A stretch of DNA of 42,179 nt, taken from positions 1-42,179 of the forward strand of contig JAKDJD010000021.1 of the NCBI GenBank assembly GCA_030454085.1, written 5' to 3'. The position numbers and the translations under genes were made by a program. The notes beneath the pieces were generated by a model, which searched no databases, was not told the DNA's origin, and saw only the letters and a program-made list of their open reading frames with translations. Positions 33,847 to 42,179 of the stretch are shown here, in pieces. The first letter of the stretch is position 1, and every line of letters begins with the position of its first letter. The DNA is from Kocuria sp. Its GTDB lineage: Bacteria; Actinomycetota; Actinomycetes; Actinomycetales; Micrococcaceae.

Positions 33847-35207
33847 TGAACACGGCAAACTCGATCAATCGGATCAATCGGCTGCCCGTGACTCGGTATC
33901 ACAAGACCATGATCGCGCTCATCGCGGTCGCGTACTTCTTCGAATTCGCGGACATCAATACTTTTGCCGCCACGGCTCCCGAAATCAGGAGAGTCTGGGG
34001 AATGTCCGTCCCGGACATCGGCTACATCACCTCGATTGCCTTTGTCGGCATGTTTCTGGGGTCTCTGGTGGGCGGCTGGTTGGCGGACCGATGGGGTCGC
34101 AAGTCCGCGTTGCTCTCGACCACGGTGTGGTTCTCGGTATTCTCGCTGCTCACCGCCGCGGCCTGGGACTTCACATCCATGGCCGTTCTCAGATTCCTCA
34201 CGTCCGCAGGTCTCTCGGCGATGACGGTCATCGCAGTCATCTACGTCAACGAGGTATTCCCGGCCAGACTCCGCGGACGGTACCTTGCGTACGCCATGGT
34301 CATCGGCATTTGCGGAACACCCGTGACCACCTTCGTCGCCAGCTTGGTGATTCCCTGGAGCGATTCCAGTTGGAGGCTCGTGTATTTGTGGGGGGCACTC
34401 GGAGCCGTTCTCGTGCTCGGATTCAAGGTGCTGGTGGAGTCGCCGACGTGGCTTGAGAGCAAGGGCCGCGTGGCGCAGGCCGACAGCGTGTTGCGGCGGA
34501 TGGAGGAGCGAGTATCCGCTTCCGGTGCGATTCTCGACGACGCCGCACCACCCGAGGAAGAAATCAGACGATCGGCCAATACCCCGCTCAAAACACTCCT
34601 CCACAAGCGCTATCTCGCCCCCTTGCTGGTTCTTTCCGTCCTCTGGATCACCCAGACCGTCGGATTCTTCGGATATTCGAGTTGGGCACCGACGCTCCTG
34701 GCGGACCAGGGGTTCCTGGTCGAGAAGTCGATCTTCTACGTCGCTTTGACTACCGTGGGTGCACCCCTGGGCTCCCTGCTGGCCGCCTTCATCACGGACA
34801 CCTTCGAACGGAAATGGCTCTTGGTTGTTTTCGGGGTTGTGATCGGCGTGTGCGGTCTGCTGTACGGCCTCACCTTCAACCCGGTCATGATCGTGGTCTT
34901 CGGGTTCCTGGTGAACATGTTCGAGCGGGGATACACGTCATTCGCGTACGCCTATTCCCCTGAACTGTTCGACACGAGGACTCGTTCCCTGGGTACCGGA
35001 ATCACCTACGGGATCGGGCGACTGTCGAACGCCGTCGGACCACTGGTCATCGCCGCGATCTATGGGTCGTCCGGGTATTCCTCAGTCTTCGTCTTCATTG
35101 CATGCACGTGGTTCTTCGGCGCCGTGGTTCTGGCCCTGTTCGGGCGAAGAACGCGGGTCAGGAGCACCGAACCCGTGGAACCGATCGCAAAGGAACCGAA
35201 ACTATGA
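33846..35207 (+). CDS. MFS transporter inside the aromatic operon
   Basis: 453 residues, 12 hydrophobic helices. FFEFADINTFAATAPEI in helix 1 and GGWLADRWGRKSA as loop 2-3 motif; a second such loop near the middle (DTFERKW). It resembles the sugar/aromatic-acid porters of the MFS. The ATG at 33846 shares a base with the preceding stop; the earlier ATG at 33798 would overlap ligI. Its place between pathway genes indicates uptake of the growth substrate or an intermediate such as PDC. Confidence 0.87.
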   Translation: MNTANSINRINRLPVTRYHKTMIALIAVAYFFEFADINTFAATAPEIRRVWGMSVPDIGYITSIAFVGMFLGSLVGGWLADRWGRKSALLSTTVWFSVFSLLTAAAWDFTSMAVLRFLTSAGLSAMTVIAVIYVNEVFPARLRGRYLAYAMVIGICGTPVTTFVASLVIPWSDSSWRLVYLWGALGAVLVLGFKVLVESPTWLESKGRVAQADSVLRRMEERVSASGAILDDAAPPEEEIRRSANTPLKTLLHKRYLAPLLVLSVLWITQTVGFFGYSSWAPTLLADQGFLVEKSIFYVALTTVGAPLGSLLAAFITDTFERKWLLVVFGVVIGVCGLLYGLTFNPVMIVVFGFLVNMFERGYTSFAYAYSPELFDTRTRSLGTGITYGIGRLSNAVGPLVIAAIYGSSGYSSVFVFIACTWFFGAVVLALFGRRTRVRSTEPVEPIAKEPKL

Positions 35208-36391
35208 CAGCATCTCCGACACCCGCGGGATGGGTTGCCTCCCAGACGGCGATCCCGGCCCATTTCATGCGTGGCGGGACCTCGCGCGGACCGTTCTTTC
35301 ACGTTTCCGACATGCCCGGTGACCGGGAGCTCAGGGACCGCGTTCTGGTCTCGCTCATGGGCAGCCCCCATCCGCTCCAGGTGGATGGAATCGGGGGTGG
35401 CCATCCTCTCACCAGCAAGGCCGGCATCGTCTCGGGCTCCGACGAGGCCGGGATAGACCTCGATTTCGCCTTCGTGCAGCTCCAGCCCGGGAGCACCAGC
35501 GTCCAGACAACCGCCAACTGCGGGAACATGCTCTCCGCCGTGGTGCCCTATGCGCTCGAGACCGGACTGATCGAACCCGGTGGAGAGACCACCACGGCAG
35601 TGGTCAGGACCCTCAACACCGGGCTGGTCTCAGAAATCACCGTCCGGACCCCAGAGGTCGGAACCGGTCCCGACTCGCGGCGCGTGGTGGCCTACGACGG
35701 TGATACTGCAATCGACGGCGTCGGGGGAACGGCTTCTCCCATCAGGATCATGTTCCGGGACACCGAGGGATCGGTGGCCTCGTCCCTGTTGCCCACGGGC
35801 CACGAGCGTGACGTCGTGGTCCTTGCCGGTGGGCGTGAACTCGAGGCGACCCTGATAGACAACGGCCAACCCATGATTCTGGTGCGAGCGGCCGACGTCG
35901 GGCGGACGGGATACGAGTCCACGGAGGAACTCAACGATGACGCCGATCTCAAGGAACTTCTCGAAGAACTGCGTATCGAAGGGGCGGGCCTCATGGGTCT
36001 CGGAGATGTGCGGGACAAGAGCTACCCGAAGATGACCCTCCTCGCCGAACCACGTGGTGGGGGTGCGGTCTCCACGAGATGCTTCATCCCGCACGTTGCG
36101 CACGAGTCCATCGGAGTGCTCGCCGCGGTAACGGTGGCGACCGCCGTCTGCATGGACGGAACCGTGGCCCATGACCTGGCCGAATCCGGGATCGGTCGCC
36201 AACGCACCCTCGCGATCGAGCACCCGAGCGGCAACTTCGACGTCGACCTGGAACTGTCCGACCGCGGCGAGGTGCTGCGTGCCGGGATCACCAGGACGGC
36301 ACGTCTGTTGATGTCAGGAAACCTCTGGGTTCCCCGCACGGTGTGGGACCCCGAGAGCGAGATTCCAGGAACGGAGAGAACCGAGTCATGA
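35204..36391 (+). CDS. ligU: 4-oxalomesaconate tautomerase-like PrpF family protein (LigU/GalD)
   Basis: 395 residues of the PrpF isomerase family. FMRGGTSRGPFF at the start and TANCGNMLSAV (catalytic Cys) near 105 are family hallmarks, along with GGHPLTSKAG. LigU and GalD interconvert 4-oxalomesaconate tautomers before hydration. Its ATG overlaps the MFS stop (ATGA) and its stop overlaps the ligJ-like ATG. Context decides the function: other PrpF members isomerise aconitate, but the neighbours are the OMA pathway. Confidence 0.88.
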   Translation: MTASPTPAGWVASQTAIPAHFMRGGTSRGPFFHVSDMPGDRELRDRVLVSLMGSPHPLQVDGIGGGHPLTSKAGIVSGSDEAGIDLDFAFVQLQPGSTSVQTTANCGNMLSAVVPYALETGLIEPGGETTTAVVRTLNTGLVSEITVRTPEVGTGPDSRRVVAYDGDTAIDGVGGTASPIRIMFRDTEGSVASSLLPTGHERDVVVLAGGRELEATLIDNGQPMILVRAADVGRTGYESTEELNDDADLKELLEELRIEGAGLMGLGDVRDKSYPKMTLLAEPRGGGAVSTRCFIPHVAHESIGVLAAVTVATAVCMDGTVAHDLAESGIGRQRTLAIEHPSGNFDVDLELSDRGEVLRAGITRTARLLMSGNLWVPRTVWDPESEIPGTERTES

Positions 36392-37440
36392 TCGTCGATT
36401 GCCACGGGCACTACACCACGGCCCCGGAAGCGCTAGGGCGCTGGCGGGAACAACAGATTGCGGCGCTGGACGGAGGTCCCGAACCCGACCCGGCCGGTCC
36501 GGAGATCACGGATCAGGAGATCAGCGAGAGCATCGAGGCCAATCAGTTGCGCCTGATGGACGAACGGGGCATCGACCTCACCGTCTTCTCGCCGCGGGCT
36601 TCTTTCATGGCACACCACATCGGGGACTTCCGCACGTCGTCGGACTGGGCGCGCATCTGCAACGACCTCTGTGCACGCGTTGCGTCCCTGTACCCGGACC
36701 GGTTCGCGCCCGCGGCCATGTTGCCCCAGTCGCCGGGGGTCGACCCCTCGACGTGCGTCGAGGAGATCGATCGTTGCGTCCGGGAACACGACATCGTGGC
36801 GATCAATCTCAACCCGGACCCCTCAGGCGGCTACTGGACGGCTCCACCACTGACCGACGAATCCTGGTTCCCGGTCTACGAGGCCATGACCGAGCACGGG
36901 CTCCCCGCCATGATCCATGTCTCGACGTCGGTCAATCCCGCCTTCCACACGACCGGGGCCCACTACCTCAACGCGGATACGACCGCCGTGATGCAGCTGA
37001 TCCAGGGCGATCTGTTCGCCCGCTGGCCCGACCTGAAGTTCGTGATTCCGCACGGTGGGGGAGCCGTGCCGTACCACTGGGGTCGCTTCCGGGGCCTGGC
37101 CCAGGCTCTGGGTAAGCCCCGCCTCGAGGAGCACCTGCTCGGCAACGTCTACTTCGACACCTGCGTCTACCACCAGCCGGGAATCAACGAGCTGCTGTCC
37201 GTGATCCCGCACCGGAATGTCCTGTTCGCATCGGAAATGATCGGGGCCGTTCGGGGCGTGGACCCGGAGACCGACCAGTTCTTCGACGACACCGCCCAGT
37301 ACATCAAGTCCGCCGCGCTGACCGACGACGAGCGGGCGAACATCTTCGAACGCAACGTCCGCGAGGTCTACGGCCGTTTGGACCGGCGCATCACGACCAC
37401 CCGTTCCACGGAAGAGAAGGAGAACCGTACTCATGTTTGA
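36388..37440 (+). CDS. ligJ: 4-oxalomesaconate hydratase-like amidohydrolase (LigJ)
   Basis: 350 residues. H6-G-H8 (DCHGHYTTAP), H177 (MIHVS), H222 (IPHGGG) and E283 (FASEMIGAVRG) correspond to the zinc-binding residues known for LigJ; the FASEMIGAVRGVDPE segment is close to diagnostic. The enzyme hydrates 4-oxalomesaconate to 4-carboxy-4-hydroxy-2-oxoadipate (CHA). ATG at 36388 overlaps the preceding stop (ATGA); the frame overlaps the next gene by 8 bp. Confidence 0.92.
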   Translation: MIVDCHGHYTTAPEALGRWREQQIAALDGGPEPDPAGPEITDQEISESIEANQLRLMDERGIDLTVFSPRASFMAHHIGDFRTSSDWARICNDLCARVASLYPDRFAPAAMLPQSPGVDPSTCVEEIDRCVREHDIVAINLNPDPSGGYWTAPPLTDESWFPVYEAMTEHGLPAMIHVSTSVNPAFHTTGAHYLNADTTAVMQLIQGDLFARWPDLKFVIPHGGGAVPYHWGRFRGLAQALGKPRLEEHLLGNVYFDTCVYHQPGINELLSVIPHRNVLFASEMIGAVRGVDPETDQFFDDTAQYIKSAALTDDERANIFERNVREVYGRLDRRITTTRSTEEKENRTHV

Positions 37441-38116
37441 TCTCGGAATCGTTCACACCGATGTTCACCGGCCCGACCCCGAGCACGTTGCGGCCCTGGA
37501 CCGATTCGACGTGCCGACCATTCACGAAGCCATGGGGCGCGTCGGGCTCATGCGCCCCTACATTCGTCCCGTCTATCCCTCCGCCAGAGTGTGCGGAACC
37601 GCCGTGACGGTGCTTCTGCAACCGGGCGACAACTGGATGCTCCACGTGGCCGCGGAGCAGGTCCGGGAGGGCGACGTCGTCGTGGCGGGGTGCACCACGG
37701 AGAGCGAGGACGGATTTTTCGGCGAATTGTTGGCGACGTCGATGCGAGCCCAGGGGGCCAAGGGGCTGGTGATCGACGGCGGATGCCGGGACACCACGCA
37801 GCTCGAGGATATGGACTTTCCGGTCTTCGCCCGGGCCATCAACTCGAAAGGAACGATCAAGGCCACCCTGGGATCCGTCAACGTGCCGGTGGTCTGCGCC
37901 AACGCGCTGATCCACCCGGGCGATGTGGTGGTGGCGGACCATGACGGAGTCGTCGTGGTCCCGAAAGACCGTGTGGAATCGGTGGCCCGGGCGGCGCAGG
38001 AACGAGTGGATCGGGAAGAGAGCAAGCGCGGGAAGTTCAGGGACGGAACCCTGGGACTCGACCTCTACTCGATGCGCGAACCGCTCGAAGCCGCCGGGCT
38101 GAAATACATCGACTGA
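37433..38116 (+). CDS. ligK: 4-carboxy-4-hydroxy-2-oxoadipate aldolase (LigK/GalC), RraA-like fold
   Basis: 227 residues, the expected size. The motif GELLATSMRAQGAKGLVIDGGCRD (G97 to R119-D120) contains the metal and substrate residues of class II pyruvate aldolases with an RraA fold. It cleaves CHA to pyruvate and oxaloacetate, the last step of the PCA 4,5-cleavage and gallate pathways. It starts inside the end of ligJ, with GAAGGAGAA upstream. Confidence 0.92.
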   Translation: MFDLGIVHTDVHRPDPEHVAALDRFDVPTIHEAMGRVGLMRPYIRPVYPSARVCGTAVTVLLQPGDNWMLHVAAEQVREGDVVVAGCTTESEDGFFGELLATSMRAQGAKGLVIDGGCRDTTQLEDMDFPVFARAINSKGTIKATLGSVNVPVVCANALIHPGDVVVADHDGVVVVPKDRVESVARAAQERVDREESKRGKFRDGTLGLDLYSMREPLEAAGLKYID

Positions 38117-38141
38117 GCCGACGATCGAGAAAGGACACCTC

Positions 38142-39167
38142 ATGGCCGAGACAGAGAATTTCGACCTCTCCCACGTGGGAGCCGTTGAACTCTACACCCC
38201 CGAATTCGAGAAGAGCCTCTGGTTCTTCCGCGACCTGCTCGCAATGCGCGAGATCGCCCGTATCGGCGACTCCTCGTACCTCCGGTGCTGGGACGAGTAC
38301 GAGAACTACACCATCAAACTCACCGCTTCAGAAACCAATGGCGTGGGGCGCACGCTTTACCGAGCATCCAGTCCGGACGCACTCGAACGGCGGGTCACCG
38401 CGATCGAGGCGGCCGGGCTCGGGCACGGTTGGAAGGAACCCGAGGTCGGAGTCGGCCGGTCCTATGAATTCGAGGATCCGGACGGCCATCTCATGGCGGT
38501 GTACTACGAGACGGAACGCTACGTTCCCGACGTCGAGGACACACCGGCGCTCAAGAACCAGGCCGCGGCCTACCCCGGGCGGGGAGTCAATGCACGGCGT
38601 CTGGACCACATCAATTATCTCGCGAAGGACGTCAATGCGGTCGGTGAATTCTGGCGAGATGTGATGAAGGCGCGGGAATCCGAGCGCGTCAGGCTCGATC
38701 GAGGAGGGTACGGTGCCTGGTGGTTCAGGTTCCAGCAGAAGTCCTACGACGTCGTGTACTCGGACGACTGGACGGGTGAGCGCGGGCGCTTCCATCACCT
38801 GGCCTTCGCTCCGGATACTCGCGAGGACATTCTCAAGGCCGCGGACATCTTCCTGGAAAACGGCGTGTACATCGAGTACGGGCCGTACAAGCACGCGATC
38901 AACCAGACCTTCTTCCTGTACGTGTGGGAGCCCGGCGGAAACCGCATCGAACTGGCAAATGCCGGTGCGCGACTGGTGATGGACCCCGACTGGCCGGTGG
39001 TCGAATGGTCCGAGGCGGAACGTGCCAAGGGGCAGGCCTGGGGCATGAAGACGGTGCCGACCTTCCATACCCACGGCACGCCGTACGTGAGGGATCAGGA
39101 GCGTATTGACCGCGAAGCCATGGACGGCGTCCGGCACGAACAGGTCAAAGAGGTCTACACGGACTGA
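38142..39167 (+). CDS. Type I (VOC) extradiol ring-cleavage dioxygenase, XylE-like
   Basis: 341 residues, two VOC modules. The second holds the iron triad H156 (RLDHINYL), H218 or H219 (GRFHHLAF) and E270 (GGNRIELAN), as His153, His214 and Glu265 in catechol 2,3-dioxygenase XylE. H251 and Y260 (YKHAINQTFFLYVWEP) match XylE His246 and Tyr255. The second-shell His199 of XylE (AHDV) appears as Tyr202 (SYDV), unusual. Last gene of the operon, 25 bp after ligK. It is the only ring-cleavage enzyme here; its substrate, perhaps gallate, methylgallate or a related dicarboxylated catechol, is inferred from the PDC/OMA genes upstream. Confidence 0.85.
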   Translation: MAETENFDLSHVGAVELYTPEFEKSLWFFRDLLAMREIARIGDSSYLRCWDEYENYTIKLTASETNGVGRTLYRASSPDALERRVTAIEAAGLGHGWKEPEVGVGRSYEFEDPDGHLMAVYYETERYVPDVEDTPALKNQAAAYPGRGVNARRLDHINYLAKDVNAVGEFWRDVMKARESERVRLDRGGYGAWWFRFQQKSYDVVYSDDWTGERGRFHHLAFAPDTREDILKAADIFLENGVYIEYGPYKHAINQTFFLYVWEPGGNRIELANAGARLVMDPDWPVVEWSEAERAKGQAWGMKTVPTFHTHGTPYVRDQERIDREAMDGVRHEQVKEVYTD

Positions 39168-39328
39168 CCCCGATGCGTGCCGGAGTGCACGGCCCGTTTC
39201 GCATAGTGATCCCGAAATATGGGGCGTCCCCGTGCCGGAGTAGCCTGGGGCACAAAGGCCTGGGTCGCCGGTCACACGGCTCACCCCGGGTCTGTCATGA
39301 GCACTTCTGAAAGGATCCCCGCTTCACG

Positions 39329-40549
39329 ATGTCCACCTTGTCCGACCAGATCAGCGCAACTATTTCGAGCAATGGGAGCGAGATGGTCGCGTTGCGCCGC
39401 GAGCTCCATCAGATTCCCGAGCCCGGGCTGCACCTCCCCGAGACCAATGCTCGGCTCCGGCAGGAATTCGAGGCGTTGGGCATGGACATGACCGATGCTC
39501 AGGAGGTCTCCGGGTTCACCGCGGTGCTCCGGGGCGGCGCCGGTGCGTCGTTGCCGATCGAGAAGCGGCCGATCGTTCTCCTGCGCGCCGATATGGATGC
39601 CCTCCCCGTGACCGAGGAGACCGGGCTGAGCTGGGCCTCGACCAACGGGGCGATGCACGGATGCGGACACGACATGCACATGGCCGGCCTGGTCGGGGCG
39701 GCACGAGCGTTGCACGCGGTGCGCAAGGAGCTGAAGGGCGACGTCGTCTTCTTTCTCCAGCCCGGCGAGGAGGGGTGGGACGGCGCCCAGCACTTGATCG
39801 ACGAAGGTCTGCTGGAGTCCGCGGGACGGCTGCCTGACCACGCCTACGGCCTGCACGTGTGGTCCGCGCAGTACCCGAGCGGAACCATCGTGTCGAAGCC
39901 CGGACCGCTGATGGCCTCCTCGGACACGATCAACGTGCGGGTTCACGGCGTCGGCGGTCACGGGTCGGCCCCGCACAAGGCGTTGGATCCCGTGCCGGTG
40001 GCCGCGGAAATGGTGACGCAGTCCCACGTTGCGGTCACTCGGGAGTTCGACATCTTCGACCCGGTGGTCGTGACCTGCGGCAGCGTGGTTGCCGGCTCGA
40101 CGGCCAATGTCATCCCGGACCATGCAACCGCCAAATTCACCCTCCGGGCCTTCGACCCCGACACTCGCAACCGACTCATCGATACTTTGGTCCGCCTGTT
40201 CGAGGGGGTCGCGGCCGCTCACGGCACGACGTGCGAGATCGAGGTCAAGAAGCTGTATCCGGTCACCACGAATGACGACGACGAGACGGGCTTCCTCTCG
40301 GAGGTCACCGAGGAGGTCTTCCCCGGTCGCTGGTCGGAGCTGACCGATCCCGTGGGTGCCGCCGAAGACTTCTCCAAGATCCTGGAACGCATCCCGGGAA
40401 CCTTTGCCTTCGTCGCCGCGGTGGACCCGGACAAGGACCCGGAGACCGCTGCCTTCAACCACTCGCCGTTCGCGACCTACGACGATTCGGTACTGGTGGA
40501 CTGCTCACGCCTCCTCGCGGAGCTCGCCGCACGACGGCTCAGCGTCTGA
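39329..40549 (+). CDS. M20 family amidohydrolase (HipO/IAA-amino-acid hydrolase type)
   Basis: 406 residues. RRELHQIPEPGLHLPET at the start, the metal ligands C112-G-H114-D (MHGCGHDMHMAG), E147-E148 (QPGEEGWDGA) and H176 (GLHVW), and a dimer domain near SKPGPLMASSDTINVRVHGVGGHGSAPH. The family hydrolyses N-acyl or N-aroyl amino acids (hippurate-like) and aminobenzoyl-glutamate. GAAAGGA precedes the ATG. It starts 161 bp after the dioxygenase, so probably its own promoter, and is followed by a transporter. Feeding an aromatic acid freed from a conjugate into the operon is a possible role. Confidence 0.9.
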   Translation: MSTLSDQISATISSNGSEMVALRRELHQIPEPGLHLPETNARLRQEFEALGMDMTDAQEVSGFTAVLRGGAGASLPIEKRPIVLLRADMDALPVTEETGLSWASTNGAMHGCGHDMHMAGLVGAARALHAVRKELKGDVVFFLQPGEEGWDGAQHLIDEGLLESAGRLPDHAYGLHVWSAQYPSGTIVSKPGPLMASSDTINVRVHGVGGHGSAPHKALDPVPVAAEMVTQSHVAVTREFDIFDPVVVTCGSVVAGSTANVIPDHATAKFTLRAFDPDTRNRLIDTLVRLFEGVAAAHGTTCEIEVKKLYPVTTNDDDETGFLSEVTEEVFPGRWSELTDPVGAAEDFSKILERIPGTFAFVAAVDPDKDPETAAFNHSPFATYDDSVLVDCSRLLAELAARRLSV

Positions 40550-40594
40550 GAGCCCCCTTAACTTCCCTCCTCACTACACCTCGAAAGGACCAGT

Positions 40595-41893
40595 ATGAGT
40601 TCCTCGAGCACCGCGACGGCGCCCGCCCCGAGCAAGCAGTCGCACGCCAAAACCCTCCTGGGCACCGGTATCGGCAACGCCCTGGAGTGGTTCGACTGGA
40701 ATATCTACGCCAGTTTCGCCGTATATTTCTCGACCCAAATCTTCAACGACGACAACCCGCAATCGGCCTTCCTGGAGACCATGGCGGTCTTCGCGGTCGG
40801 GTTCGTGGCACGGCCATTCGGCGGCTTCGTGTTCGGTTTCCTGGGCGACCGGTGGGGGCGTAAACGCTCCCTGACGCTTGCCGTGGTCTGCGCCTCGATA
40901 GGGTCGCTGATCGTTGCGGTCTGCCCCACGTACGACAAGGTCGGTTGGCTGGCCTCGGCCCTCCTGCTGCTCGGCCGGCTCGTCCAGGGGCTATCCCACG
41001 GTGGTGAACTCCCGGCGGCCCAAACCTATTTGGCGGAGCACGCACCGCGCGAGAAGCGTGGCCTGTTCGCGAGCTCGATCTATGTGACCGGAACGATCGG
41101 ACTGGTCTGCGGACTGGTGCTCGGGCTCGTCCTTCAGGGCGCCCTGACCGAGGACCAGATGAACTCTTGGGGTTGGCGGGTGCCCTTCCTGGTGGGCGCA
41201 TTGCTCGGCGTCGTCGCCATTTGGATCCGTTCCTCGATGGAGGAGTCCGAACTGTTCACCGAGCACATGGAGGCCGTGGAAAAGCAGGAGGTCAAGAAGG
41301 AGAACATCCTGCTGGCCGTCCTCAAGAACTGGAGGACGGGTCTCCAGGTCATTTTCCTGACCGCAGGTCTCACGATCGCCTACTACGTTTGGTCCGTATC
41401 CATGGCCTCCTTGGCGACGACGACGTTCGGGTACGACTCCCAGACCGCCTTCACCGCCTCCCTCATCGGCAACGTGGTGTTCATCCTGGTCCTGCCGTTC
41501 TGGGGCATACTCTCGGACAAGATCGGGCGGAAGCCGTGCATCCTCATCGCGATGCTCGGGAGCCTGGTCCTGTCGATCCCGATGATCAAACTCGTCTCCG
41601 GAGGAGAAGGGTGGCAACTGATCCTCGCGATCTGCGTTCAGCTGGTCCTGCTGGGCGGATTCCTCAGCCACGCCCCGGCAACGTACGCGGAGATGTTCAC
41701 GACCGACCAGCGCACGGCCGGTTTCGGGATCCCGTACTCGATCGCCATCGCCCTCTTCGGCGGAACCGCAAGCTACGTGCTGACGGCGCTCGGCGACCCG
41801 TACAAATTCGCGGTCTACACGATGGTGTTCCTGGCGCTGTCGGCCCTGACCGTCCTGACCCTGCCGGAGACGAAGGGCAAGGACCTGAGGTAG
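40595..41893 (+). CDS. MFS transporter of the metabolite:H+ symporter (MHS) family
   Basis: 432 residues. GTGIGNALEWFDWNIYASFAVYFS in helix 1, VARPFGGFVFGFLGDRWGRKRSLT, and the second repeat GILSDKIGRKPCIL are the MHS signature (ProP, KgtP, ShiA, PcaT-like). 12 helices with a charged loop near residue 230. 45 bp after the amidohydrolase with GAAAGGA upstream, so likely co-transcribed and importing the amidohydrolase substrate or product. Confidence 0.9.
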   Translation: MSSSSTATAPAPSKQSHAKTLLGTGIGNALEWFDWNIYASFAVYFSTQIFNDDNPQSAFLETMAVFAVGFVARPFGGFVFGFLGDRWGRKRSLTLAVVCASIGSLIVAVCPTYDKVGWLASALLLLGRLVQGLSHGGELPAAQTYLAEHAPREKRGLFASSIYVTGTIGLVCGLVLGLVLQGALTEDQMNSWGWRVPFLVGALLGVVAIWIRSSMEESELFTEHMEAVEKQEVKKENILLAVLKNWRTGLQVIFLTAGLTIAYYVWSVSMASLATTTFGYDSQTAFTASLIGNVVFILVLPFWGILSDKIGRKPCILIAMLGSLVLSIPMIKLVSGGEGWQLILAICVQLVLLGGFLSHAPATYAEMFTTDQRTAGFGIPYSIAIALFGGTASYVLTALGDPYKFAVYTMVFLALSALTVLTLPETKGKDLR

Positions 41894-41949
41894 CCGGCGC
41901 TCGCGGTCGGTCGTGGATCCGCGCTTCGCGGGGTCGTCCCTGTGCCGAG

Positions 41950-42179
41950 TCAGTCATAACGTTCGTCGGCCGTGACCCAGACCGGGAACGGATCGGGCAT
42001 CACATTCCACGTCTCCGGTGCGCTGAGCAGTTCTCGGTCATTGAGCGTGGCATCGTCGAGGGCCTGCGTCAGGCGAGTCGGTTGGAGATCGACGCCGGTC
42101 AGGATGATGTCCTGACCAAAGCTGAGGGGCTCTTGGGCGGCGTCGTCCCTGGCCAGGGGCTCTATGACCATGGCTCCAC
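41950..42179 (-). CDS. CobW/YciC-type GTPase, C-terminal fragment (cut by window edge)
   Basis: The reading frame is open through the right edge, so only the last 76 or so residues are seen. LSFGQDIILTGVDLQPTRLTQALDDATLNDRELLSAPETW and PDPFPVW resemble the C-terminal CobW_C domain of COG0523 metal chaperones, where such proteins end in ...LPDPFPEW. The GTPase half lies outside the window. These proteins insert zinc or cobalt into client enzymes. Assignment rests on a short segment. Confidence 0.6.
   Translation of the reverse strand, partial: GAMVIEPLARDDAAQEPLSFGQDIILTGVDLQPTRLTQALDDATLNDRELLSAPETWNVMPDPFPVWVTADERYD

Noticed and set aside
39194..39220. Short inverted repeat TTTCG/CGAAA before the M20 gene
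   Set aside because: The arms are only five bases and chance is likely; no strong promoter elements support it.

Overview
The window reads as high-GC actinobacterial chromosome. parB, trxA/trxB, murJ, a NUDIX gene, the CCA-adding enzyme gene, rpsF-ssb-rpsR-rplI and dnaB lie together, which is the origin-proximal arrangement of Micrococcales. Murein-lipid flippase plus a separate degenerate-kinase/discoidin-like protein, GTG/TTG starts and three parS sites fit this. A Micrococcaceae- or Brevibacteriaceae-like organism is an inference; I cannot name a genus. I saw no tRNA, rRNA, CRISPR array, insertion sequence or prophage.

Region 1 (1-16.9 kb) is housekeeping. parB ends against the convergent trxB-trxA pair, separated by a perfect 40-bp palindrome that is both a parS site and a two-way terminator. 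The minus strand then carries a membrane pseudokinase-like protein, murJ and a NUDIX hydrolase. The plus strand carries the CCA-adding enzyme, an ABC-2 exporter behind two palindromes, a TM2 protein, the S6-SSB-S18-L9 operon (with an S6:S18-type leader that covers the rpsF ribosome binding site), a small membrane protein, glycerate kinase and dnaB. The region before dnaB holds five DnaA-box-like 9-mers.

Region 2 (17.0-20.1 kb) is the most unusual part. An 83-residue peptide made of three nearly identical 23-residue Asp/Gly/His repeats is translationally coupled (TTGA overlap) to a JmjC/cupin-4 hydroxylase, followed 6 bp later by a thioredoxin-like [2Fe-2S] (sucrase/ferredoxin-like) protein. 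This could be a substrate peptide, its 2-oxoglutarate hydroxylase and an electron-transfer partner. A DUF1345 membrane protein converges on it.

Region 3 (20.6-25.8 kb) is a sulfonate-sulfur module: lipoprotein, ATPase and permease of an SsuABC/TauABC-type importer, a TauD-type dioxygenase, and a PLP enzyme resembling mycobacterial Cds1 cysteine desulfhydrase.

Region 4 (25.8-30.5 kb) starts with an intergenic patch of inverted repeats. It then has an aldo/keto reductase and a zinc alcohol dehydrogenase on the minus strand, divergent from an AHL-lactonase-like metallo-beta-lactamase, an FmdB-like zinc ribbon protein and a GNAT acetyltransferase.

Region 5 (30.5-41.9 kb) is an aromatic-acid catabolic island. 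A GntR/FCD regulator and an AAHS transporter face an operon encoding 2-pyrone-4,6-dicarboxylate lactonase (LigI-like), an MFS transporter, 4-oxalomesaconate tautomerase (LigU/GalD-like), 4-oxalomesaconate hydratase (LigJ-like), CHA aldolase (LigK/GalC-like) and a XylE-like type I extradiol dioxygenase. A separate M20 amidohydrolase and MHS transporter pair follows. The lower pathway turns PDC/4-oxalomesaconate into pyruvate and oxaloacetate. The unusual point is that no LigAB/GalA-type ring-cleavage enzyme and no LigC dehydrogenase is present; the only ring-cleavage candidate is the type I enzyme. A shared ATTGT-N2-ACAAT operator marks both GntR-flanking promoters. The right edge cuts a CobW-type GTPase gene.
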